This document shows positions 57,589-64,000 of a DNA stretch of 64,000 nt, piece by piece. The stretch covers positions 1-64,000 of the forward strand of contig JABURQ010000148.1 in NCBI GenBank assembly GCA_014762625.1, in the 5' to 3' direction. The stretch's first letter is position 1. Every line of letters begins with the position of its first letter. The notes under the pieces are model-generated. The model was given only the letters and a program-made list of their open reading frames with translations, did no database searches and had not been told where the DNA came from. Position numbers and translations under genes: made by a program. This DNA comes from Planctomycetaceae bacterium. GTDB taxonomy: Bacteria > Planctomycetota > Planctomycetia > Planctomycetales > Planctomycetaceae.

Positions 57589-60510
57589 ATGCCACTTAAT
57601 GAATGGCGTGGCGACGCAGTTCCACAAGCCCAAATTGTCAGCGTCTCGTTTGCGAATGCGGAAACTGGCGACATCTTCGGGATCGAGATCAACGGGAAAC
57701 AGATCCAAGTCGTCTCGAACGATGAGGACGAGGGGAATGTCGCCGATGCAATCGTCGAGGCTATCGACGAATCGACCATCCCGGAATTCGTGGAGTTGTC
57801 GGCTGTTGCTAGCGGCTCGTCAGTCATTCTGACTGCGAATACTCCAGGCTATCCGTTTGAGATTTCGGCCTTCACGATCAATTCGTCATCCGGTGCGAAG
57901 ATGAGCATCGAGGTTACGAGTGAAGGTGTGACCAAAGTCAACGAAGTGCAGGAGATCGATCTCGACGGGACTTACACCTCGACGGCTCCGGGTACTTTCA
58001 CTCTCGATCACCCGACTTTCACTGGTGGCCCTACTTCGGCCATCGATGCGGATGCAACTGCTGCGGAGTTGAAGGCGGAAATCGTGGCGACCTTCACCGA
58101 GGTGAGCAGTTCGGATTTGGATGTGACGGGTGGCGGCCTTGGCGGTCCTTGGTACATCACGTGGAAGGGTAGCTTCGCCGAGTCGGAGGTGGATGAATTC
58201 ACGGTGGATGGTTCGAGCCTGTCGCCGGATGAATTATCGGTCGTCGTTGATACGGTCCAGAATGGTTATGGCGGTGCGGATACGGTCTATCTGCTTACGA
58301 CGGCTCGCGGGGTCGATTATCAGACGGGAACTTACACGCTGACTGTGAACGGTGTGACGTCTTCGGATATCGCGTTCGATGCGACGCCTGCCCAGTTACA
58401 GTCGGCACTTGAGAGTATTGCGACTGTTGGTGCTGGGAATGTGGTCGTTGAGGGTTATGTCTCGACGAATACCAACACACCCGGTGCGGCGTATGCAATC
58501 CGCTTTACGGAGGATTTCGCTGGTGTTGATGTGACGATGACCGTCGATCCGCTTGGTTTAGCTATCAACGCTCTTCTCGAAAAGGTCGTTGAGGGTGGTG
58601 CGGAGAGCTGGTCAGAAATACAGGTACTGGATTATGGCGGCTACGGGAGTGAGGGTGGTGCTGCCGCTCGCTGGCGTCTCTCACAGGAGGGAACAACCAA
58701 CACCTATCAGGGATTCTCGCAACTCTACTATTGGGATGGAGTAAGTGAATTCAGCGGGCCTGGAATCAATTACGCTCAAGAGGCTTCTGCCTCCACGAAT
58801 GTCGAGGGATTTTGGTCCGCCGATCTGCAACAGCTTGAATTAGCTTACGGAGTTTATTTTAGCACCACGATTAACATCACCGGACGCCACTTTATCGCTG
58901 GCGACGGGATGATTTTGGTCTTTGAAGGGCCTAGCGTTGACGCTACTAACGTCAACAAGGCTCAAGTCTCTGCCGGTAGTATCGATCCCTCTAACCTTGC
59001 CCGAACTCCGCAAGTCTTCGACGTCCAAGACGGAGGGAGCGGAACTGGCTCCGAAATTCAAACTGTCTGGGTCCAAGGCTCGGGCAATACGTGGACGCTC
59101 TCTTTGGATGGTGAGACGACAGCTTCTATTGCTTACGGTGCGTCGGCTGCAACTGTCAAATCGGCTATCGAGACTGCCTTCACTGGCATCAATACGGTCA
59201 CCGTGACGGGAACAGGAACACTTGCTGATCCCTACGTCGTGACTTTCGACGATCCGGGAGCATCGAACATCAATGAGATGACGGGTGATGGTACGAACCT
59301 GACGGGTGGATCTGGTAACTGCTTTGAACTCGTGAGCCATGTGGTCGGTGCTAATGAAGTGCAGACTATCACCATCGAGCCCTCCGTCACTGGCGGTACT
59401 TTCAAGCTCTCCTTTGGTGGCTACCTGACAGGAGAAATTGCCTACGATGCGTCCGCTGCGGTGGTGGAGGCGGCTCTGGCTGCTCTCGAATCTATCGGAA
59501 CGCCGACCAGTCCGAATGTCTCGGTGACCGGTGCTGACGGTGGTCCGTGGACTGTCACATTCGATGGCGGATCCCTCGCCAAGAAGGATGTTGCCTTACT
59601 CGGGTTCGATGACTTCGGTCTCGAAGGGGGAGCGGGAACTCAGACTGCTACCGTTACGAGAACGACAGACAGTTTGGGTCCGAATCACCTCGACGATCCG
59701 CTGAACTGGTCGCAGGGTCGCGTTCCGGACTGGGGCGACGACATCGTCTTCGAGTCTGAGAACGTAAGTGCTCTCTACTATGGCGAGTGGGTCGCTGAAT
59801 TCACGGCAGAGGCGACGACTGGTGGGGCGGAATTCACGATCCCTTGGCATTCGTTCAACAATCGCAACCAGAAGGTGCGACTCTTCACGACTGACACACT
59901 GCCAACTGGTCTCTCTACCGGAACTGATTACTACGTCATCCCGGTGGATCAGGACACGATCAAGCTCTCGGAGACTGAGGATGGGGATGCTGTCGAGATT
60001 ACCGATACGGGAACTGGGACTCATACTATCGCGGTCCATATCAACTCGATCAAGACACACAACCGCTACACAGGCGGAATCGGCTTGAGTGAGTGGAACG
60101 ATAACGAGTACAAGGAATACCGACCTCTCTACATGAAAGTCGGTTTGCTCTCCACTGGCGATAAGCAAGTGCTGGTGGGCGTCGGCGAGGGCTCGGGGCA
60201 ACCGAGGCTGAAGCTGGATATGTCCGATACTCAGGCGAATGTGAAGGTCTTATCGACTGGCGGCTCGCAGGAATCGGGTGTGCCGACGATGCTGCTCCTG
60301 AATAACAATAGCAGTACGAACATCGAGGTGATCGATGGGGATGTCGGCTGTGCGTTCCATGAGGGCGAGACTTCGACCTTCAACAAGCTCACGCTTCGCG
60401 GTGGTTCTATGCGTCTTGGTGACGCGACCTTCTCTGAAATCGACTGGACTGGTGGCGAGTTCTTCGCTAGCGAGGCAACGCTTAATGGTCCTGTGAATGT
60501 GAACGGGTAA
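57589..60510 (+). CDS. Large repeat-containing tail protein, 973 aa
   Basis: Four copies of a unit of about 85-95 residues can be seen, starting near residues 117, 243, 488 and 588. Each has strand GTFTLSFGG-like, then iAYDASAAVVEAALAAL-like helix, then VSVTG...WTVTFDG and a final loop. A Thr/Gly-rich domain near 745-815 (VRLFTTDTLPTGLSTGTDYY) matches the insert in the connector protein. The C-terminal 150 residues look like a beta-helix (NNNSSTNIEVIDGDVGC). It is probably a tail spike, fibre or tube-wall protein. GAGAGAGG precedes the ATG inside a hairpin. Confidence 0.75.
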   Translation: MPLNEWRGDAVPQAQIVSVSFANAETGDIFGIEINGKQIQVVSNDEDEGNVADAIVEAIDESTIPEFVELSAVASGSSVILTANTPGYPFEISAFTINSSSGAKMSIEVTSEGVTKVNEVQEIDLDGTYTSTAPGTFTLDHPTFTGGPTSAIDADATAAELKAEIVATFTEVSSSDLDVTGGGLGGPWYITWKGSFAESEVDEFTVDGSSLSPDELSVVVDTVQNGYGGADTVYLLTTARGVDYQTGTYTLTVNGVTSSDIAFDATPAQLQSALESIATVGAGNVVVEGYVSTNTNTPGAAYAIRFTEDFAGVDVTMTVDPLGLAINALLEKVVEGGAESWSEIQVLDYGGYGSEGGAAARWRLSQEGTTNTYQGFSQLYYWDGVSEFSGPGINYAQEASASTNVEGFWSADLQQLELAYGVYFSTTINITGRHFIAGDGMILVFEGPSVDATNVNKAQVSAGSIDPSNLARTPQVFDVQDGGSGTGSEIQTVWVQGSGNTWTLSLDGETTASIAYGASAATVKSAIETAFTGINTVTVTGTGTLADPYVVTFDDPGASNINEMTGDGTNLTGGSGNCFELVSHVVGANEVQTITIEPSVTGGTFKLSFGGYLTGEIAYDASAAVVEAALAALESIGTPTSPNVSVTGADGGPWTVTFDGGSLAKKDVALLGFDDFGLEGGAGTQTATVTRTTDSLGPNHLDDPLNWSQGRVPDWGDDIVFESENVSALYYGEWVAEFTAEATTGGAEFTIPWHSFNNRNQKVRLFTTDTLPTGLSTGTDYYVIPVDQDTIKLSETEDGDAVEITDTGTGTHTIAVHINSIKTHNRYTGGIGLSEWNDNEYKEYRPLYMKVGLLSTGDKQVLVGVGEGSGQPRLKLDMSDTQANVKVLSTGGSQESGVPTMLLLNNNSSTNIEVIDGDVGCAFHEGETSTFNKLTLRGGSMRLGDATFSEIDWTGGEFFASEATLNGPVNVNG

Positions 60511-61247
60511 TGACTGAAAGAGCAGATTTTAGTGTTGATGACGCGAAGCGGATTGCGAATGTAGTCCAGCGTGTGGAGGGTCAACGTCCGGGTCGCAAGC
60601 CTAATCCTACTCGCAAGGATTTGCTGAATTCGCCTATCGTTCCGGTGATGCTCCTCGAAGACCTGAAGAATGGCTACATCGGGAAAGCGGCTGTCCTTAA
60701 GCCCGACCTGAATCGAACGCACCAACTGATTCGATGTAATGGCGAGGTTAAGCAGAATTTCACGTTCAATCTCGAATGGGGCGATGGAGAGGCGAAGTTC
60801 ATTTCCATGAGTGCCACGCCTGCGGAACTTGAGGCTGCGTTGCAGAGTCTTCCCGGAATTACCAATCGAGATGTGGAGGTTGATTTCGGGAATCACACGC
60901 GAGGTGTGAGTCGGGAGATCGTCAGCGATGATGAGACCGAAGTTTATGAATCATTCGCTTACAACACTTATTGTTGGATCGTGACTTTCACTGGTCGTTA
61001 CGAGAATGCCGACCATCAAGAACTGATGGAGCCCTCGGTCGCGAATGGGAACGGATTTTCTTACATGTCTTCGCAGCGGATCAATTTCCGAGATTCGGGC
61101 CAGACCATCGATATCACGAGTATCCCGGTGGGGCAGACGACGACTGGTGACACGATTTTGAAGCGTGGAGCCATTGGGACGGCTGGCTACATCGAGGGCT
61201 ACGGTTACATCTTATTGAATCTCGAAGTCAGGATTTTGGACTACTAA
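60510..61247 (+). CDS. Tail protein with one copy of the repeat unit, 245 aa
   Basis: The ATG shares a base with the previous stop. Residues 79-170 contain NFTFNLEWGDGEAKFISMSA, then TPAELEAALQSLPGI, then VEVDFGN and CWIVTFTGRY. This is the same unit repeated four times in the preceding protein. The first 45 residues are basic and helical. It is probably another tail-tip or fibre component assembled beside the larger protein. No enzymatic motif is visible. Confidence 0.65.
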   Translation: MTERADFSVDDAKRIANVVQRVEGQRPGRKPNPTRKDLLNSPIVPVMLLEDLKNGYIGKAAVLKPDLNRTHQLIRCNGEVKQNFTFNLEWGDGEAKFISMSATPAELEAALQSLPGITNRDVEVDFGNHTRGVSREIVSDDETEVYESFAYNTYCWIVTFTGRYENADHQELMEPSVANGNGFSYMSSQRINFRDSGQTIDITSIPVGQTTTGDTILKRGAIGTAGYIEGYGYILLNLEVRILDY

Positions 61248-61933
61248 TGGTATTACGCGAAGTTCTTCCAAGACGGACGAATCTGGGTGGGCTATGGATG
61301 TTCAACCCTCCGGAGCCGAACGGTCACACGACGAACCTTGAGGGAGTCGATAGGTTCAGTTTCAATACCTTTCCTGCTGGTGGGAATTACGCGATCCCTC
61401 CGGCGTTCAAGGTGAATTTCGCGGGTGAGGGTCGCGATCCGCTGAATAACCCGACTGAGGACATCGTCTTTTTCTGGGAGCAGTTGCTCGTCGGGGAGCA
61501 TGTGCTGGAGCTTCAGCAGAAGCCTTGGCAGATTCCGAGCTATATCAGGTCTGGTGGGCGGCTGGCTTATTATCGGACTAAGGCGACGATTCCGGGTTAC
61601 AGCACTCTTCCGTTGTGGACGCTGTTCTACGCTCCGTTTGGCCTGGAATTGGGGCCTTATCTGTATGGCGGTGTGAATCCGTTGCCGGGTTTCAGTATGC
61701 CTGCGAACTGGTACTTGATTAGCGAGTATGACGGCGATTACGCTTTGCAGATTTATTACAACGTCGGGAGTGCGGAGGATAAGAATAACCGCTCAACAGC
61801 GGAGTCTACTTTCGATGCGTTGGGCTCGAATAAGTTCCAGATTTTGTCGTGGTACTATTCTTCTCCGCAGAATGTGGCGGTGAGCGGTCTGGAGGAGAAC
61901 ATCGAGGTTGAGGTTCACGCTTATTGGCCGTGA
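61247..61933 (+). CDS. Hypothetical tail-tip protein, 228 aa
   Basis: It starts one base into the previous stop. The sequence is beta-rich with many Tyr and Trp residues (FFWEQLLVGEHVLELQQKPW, then PSYIRSGGRLAYYRTKATIP). This is common in receptor-binding or baseplate proteins, but no family is recognised. It is the last gene of the tail operon; two hairpins and a new promoter-like motif follow. Confidence 0.6.
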   Translation: MVLREVLPRRTNLGGLWMFNPPEPNGHTTNLEGVDRFSFNTFPAGGNYAIPPAFKVNFAGEGRDPLNNPTEDIVFFWEQLLVGEHVLELQQKPWQIPSYIRSGGRLAYYRTKATIPGYSTLPLWTLFYAPFGLELGPYLYGGVNPLPGFSMPANWYLISEYDGDYALQIYYNVGSAEDKNNRSTAESTFDALGSNKFQILSWYYSSPQNVAVSGLEENIEVEVHAYWP

Positions 61934-61941
61934 TAGAAAAA

Positions 61942-61971
61942 GAACCCGGTCGCCCCTCAGAGACCGGGTTC
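61942..61971. terminator. Hairpin at the end of the tail operon
   Basis: GAACCCGGTC (61942-61951) and GACCGGGTTC (61962-61971) are a perfect 10-bp inverted repeat. The T run is on the minus strand (TTTTTC), so as a Rho-independent terminator it would work best on minus-strand transcripts; on the plus strand it follows the tail-operon stop. Confidence 0.55.
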
Positions 61972-61974
61972 GAT

Positions 61975-62019
61975 GGAAGCTTGAGATGGCGGTGGAGATG
62001 GTGACCGTGGGAAGCTTCC
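61975..62019 (+). other. Second inverted repeat before the glycosyltransferase gene
   Basis: GGAAGCTT (61975-61982) and AAGCTTCC (62012-62019) are perfect inverted repeats 29 bases apart. They lie between the tail-operon hairpin and the motif at 62074. No gene lies in this 169-base gap. Confidence 0.5.
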
Positions 62020-62073
62020 GCATTTAGATTACCGACAGATCCATTACTGAACAAGTAATTTCTGAAAATCGGG

Positions 62074-62084
62074 CAAAGATAGGG
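62074..62084 (+). promoter_or_regulatory. CAAARATARRG motif, copy 10 (CAAAGATAGGG)
   Basis: It is preceded by ATCGGG exactly as at 39861. It lies 18 bases before the ATG of the glycosyltransferase gene, with AAAGGAGCGGA in between. Confidence 0.5.
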
Positions 62085-62102
62085 TCGAAAGGAGCGGACC
62101 CC

Positions 62103-63410
62103 ATGAAGAACGAGGGCGTGATCAAGAAGCGGCTGCGAGTTTGCAGCAAGTGCGATATTCAGAAGTTCGGACGCTGTGAGTCCAACAATAAACTGGTCGC
62201 GGACTTCGCGACCTACGCTAACCGCTGCCCGGAGTACCGCTGGCCCGGAGACCCGGAGAGGCCCGAGCCGCAGAAGAAGCCGGAACCCCCTCCCGAGGAC
62301 ACGGAAGGCACTCTCCGCACTCCTCACGTTCCGACGAAGCCAGAGCCCCGCAGAGAAGACGAGGCCAAGGAAGAGGCAAAGGAAAGGCTCCCAGAGATTA
62401 TCCGACGCTACGGCCTGAACACCGAGCAGGCGGAACAGACGAAGGAGGAACTCGAACTGATCAATCAGCCGATCCCTCGCGACCTGCTGAAGGAAGCCGA
62501 GCCTGCCGACATCGGACGGATAGCCATCCTCACCAGTTACTTCAACCCCGAGGGCTACAGACGGATCAGGGAGAACTACCTCCGATTCCGCGAAGAAATG
62601 GCTCGCTACGATGTGGACCTCTTTATCGTCGAGTTGGCCTTCGATCACGATCCCTTCGAGATCGAGGATTCCGAGCTTCAGATCCGAGGCAAGCGAAAGG
62701 AACACAAGCTCTGGCAGAAGGAGCAACTGCTCAACCTCCTCATCGATAAAGTGCCTGAAGACTATGACGCTATCGGCTGGTTCGATTGCGACATACTCTT
62801 CCAGAATCGCGACTGGACCGATGGAGTCCGGGATACTCTCAGCAGATACACTTGGTGCCAACCCTACGCAGGCTCGTGGTTCACGGAGACGGACGGGAGT
62901 CTGACTAACTTAAAGCATTCAATGGGTTGGTTCCTGCATCATGACCCGGAGAACTTCCTGCATTTCGGCAAGGCTCATCCGGGCTTCGCTTGGGTGGGGA
63001 GGGCTGATTGGGTTCGGAAGAATAAGCTCTGTCCCACGAATGTGACGGGCGGTGGCGATGCTTTGATGGTGAAGGCGATCACGGAGCGTCTGCTTTTCAT
63101 CGAGCAGTGGATGAATCCTGAGTGGATTGATGATGTGGCGGTCTGGGCGTCGCAGGCCCGAGCTTCGGGTGGCCGTCATTTTGGTTATGTGCCGGGTGAT
63201 GTGATTCACCTCTATCACGGAACGCGATCTAAGCGGAAGTATCGGGAGCGGTGGTGTTATTTGACGGATCATGACTACAACCCTCGGACGGATATTGAGG
63301 TCGATCCGGAGACGCAGTTATTGCGGTGGTCGGAGGAGGCTTGGCGGTACAAGCCAGAGATGATTGCCCGAGTCTCGAATTACTTTGGGGAGCGTGAGGA
63401 GGACGACTGA
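62103..63410 (+). CDS. Phage-encoded glycosyltransferase-like protein with zinc cluster, 435 aa
   Basis: Residues 14-42 hold four cysteines (CSKC, then Cys25 and Cys42) that could bind zinc. A Pro/Glu/Lys-rich linker runs to about residue 120. The C-terminal domain begins IGRIAILTSYFNPEGYRRIR and carries a DxD-like motif (GWFDCDILFQN, about residues 225-235) and PGFAWVGRADWVR, as in GT-A fold transferases that use a nucleotide sugar and a metal. The target may be host envelope or virion glycan. Codon use changes sharply near 62905. It overlaps the sulfotransferase gene by one base. Confidence 0.7.
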   Translation: MKNEGVIKKRLRVCSKCDIQKFGRCESNNKLVADFATYANRCPEYRWPGDPERPEPQKKPEPPPEDTEGTLRTPHVPTKPEPRREDEAKEEAKERLPEIIRRYGLNTEQAEQTKEELELINQPIPRDLLKEAEPADIGRIAILTSYFNPEGYRRIRENYLRFREEMARYDVDLFIVELAFDHDPFEIEDSELQIRGKRKEHKLWQKEQLLNLLIDKVPEDYDAIGWFDCDILFQNRDWTDGVRDTLSRYTWCQPYAGSWFTETDGSLTNLKHSMGWFLHHDPENFLHFGKAHPGFAWVGRADWVRKNKLCPTNVTGGGDALMVKAITERLLFIEQWMNPEWIDDVAVWASQARASGGRHFGYVPGDVIHLYHGTRSKRKYRERWCYLTDHDYNPRTDIEVDPETQLLRWSEEAWRYKPEMIARVSNYFGEREEDD

Positions 63411-64000
63411 TGCAACCGATTTTCTATGTGGGTGGTCCGAAGACTGGGTCCTGTTCGTTCGCTGAAGCTTTCCGAAAGCTTGGTCTTCCAGTCATTAAAG
63501 ATTATTCGGTTGCTGATGAGATTCGGAAGTTCGCTTTGGATTCTCGCCAGCATCCGCAGGCTGTTGGTGGTATTGCTGATTTCGGTCTGCCTGTTCCGGT
63601 TCGTCAGTTAGTTGAGGTTTATCCGGAGGCGAAATTCGTTGCTTTTCGTCGTTCGATGGATTCTTGGATCGAGTCATATCAGACGCATGTGCTTTGGGCT
63701 CGTAAGACTGGGGATTCTACCAATGCTTTGCCAGGGCTGTCGGATTCTGAGTTGGAACGGCGTTATCAGGAATTGTCTGCGGATTTGGATTGGCTCCAAC
63801 AGAATCATCAAGAACGGGCTCTGATTTTGAGTTTGGAGGATGTCGCGTGGGAGCCGTTATGTGAATTTCTGGGCGTTGAGGTTCCGGAATCTGAGTTTCC
63901 ACATAGTCACCGCTCTGACTCGAAGCTCTGGCAGTGTCTCGGTTATGAGTTTACGACGGATTGGGTGAGTTGGAAGACGAATTCGTGGAGGAAGTTTTTC
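63410..64000 (+). CDS. Sulfotransferase-like protein, cut by the window edge
   Basis: The ATG at 63410 shares its A with the previous stop (TGATG). At least 197 residues are visible and the frame is open to the last base. The N-terminus FYVGGPKTGSCSFAEAFRKL is a PAPS-binding P-loop-like start (g.pKtGttsl..aL..lG). FVAFRRSMDSWIESYQ matches the 3'-phosphate loop (R..fS..y). The later LCEFLGVEVPESEFPHSH is the usual C-terminal motif. It would sulfate a glycan or lipid. Coupling to a glycosyltransferase suggests both modify the same target. Codons are strongly T/G-ending. Confidence 0.75.
   Translation, partial: MQPIFYVGGPKTGSCSFAEAFRKLGLPVIKDYSVADEIRKFALDSRQHPQAVGGIADFGLPVPVRQLVEVYPEAKFVAFRRSMDSWIESYQTHVLWARKTGDSTNALPGLSDSELERRYQELSADLDWLQQNHQERALILSLEDVAWEPLCEFLGVEVPESEFPHSHRSDSKLWQCLGYEFTTDWVSWKTNSWRKFF

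Noticed and set aside
37233-62084. Reading the motif on the minus strand as the Bacteroidetes promoter element TAnnTTTG
   Set aside because: The reverse complement fits by letters, but all genes following the motifs are on the plus strand and the host is a planctomycete, so it would point promoters the wrong way.
1-64000. CRISPR array, rRNA genes or insertion sequences
   Set aside because: No regularly spaced long repeats, no rRNA-like segments and no transposase genes with terminal inverted repeats were recognised. The short tandem repeats found are too few and too close together for CRISPR.

Overview
The window comes from a planctomycete chromosome. The host genes include a PSCyt1-type cytochrome/WD40 protein, a DUF1549/DUF1553 protein, a DUF1501 protein with a Tat signal, a formylglycine-type sulfatase and many Tat- or Sec-exported proteins. 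This gene set is characteristic of Planctomycetes. Genus cannot be fixed from the sequence alone.

Layout. (1) 1-9.2 kb: the right-hand part of an integrated element. It carries hypothetical and phage-like genes (one resembles a tape-measure protein), a DUF2335 membrane-protein cassette, a ribbon-helix-helix regulator and a tyrosine integrase, and it abuts the 3' end of an intact tRNA-Leu(UAG) at 9274-9355, a likely integration site. (2) 9.4-35.5 kb: host chromosome. It holds dnaA with a GNAT gene, an FmdB-type zinc ribbon, an anti-sigma factor and an ECF sigma factor on the minus strand; fumC, a xylose-isomerase-like TIM-barrel protein and a Sel1-repeat protein on the plus strand; an ABC-2 permease beside an ABC exporter-like protein whose nucleotide-binding motifs are all degenerate; a five-gene minus-strand block (DUF1501, DUF1549/1553, sulfatase, PSCyt1-WD40, acylphosphatase); csrA; and a plus-strand group of an oxidoreductase, a metallo-beta-lactamase-fold hydrolase, a GH43-like glycosidase and an FAD-dependent oxidoreductase. 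(3) 35.54-64 kb: the left 28 kb of a siphovirus-type (HK97-like) prophage running off the right edge. It starts in a truncated tRNA-Arg 3' fragment (attL) and reads: arm-site-like repeats, HNH endonuclease, structured leader RNA, replication gene with internal iterons, small early genes, P27/HK97 terminase, portal, protease, capsid, connectors, tail tube, tail chaperone with a -1 frameshift, tape measure, tail/fibre proteins, then a glycosyltransferase and a sulfotransferase.

How the parts work together. The prophage genes form tightly overlapping plus-strand operons. Nearly every gap between operons carries the same plus-oriented motif, CAAARATARRG, which looks like a phage promoter or start-associated element. 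The copy at 37233 lies at the foot of a long structured leader. The loop of its last hairpin is exactly complementary to 11 bases covering the spacer and start codon of the replication gene. That gene also contains four direct repeats of 22 bp that shift reading frame relative to one another, as in an origin embedded in an initiator gene. Together these suggest an uncharacterised replication-control module, and this is the most interesting part of the window.

Limits. No searches or folding programs were run. Family calls rest on visible motifs, gene order and memory of the families. Many small phage genes are unrecognised.
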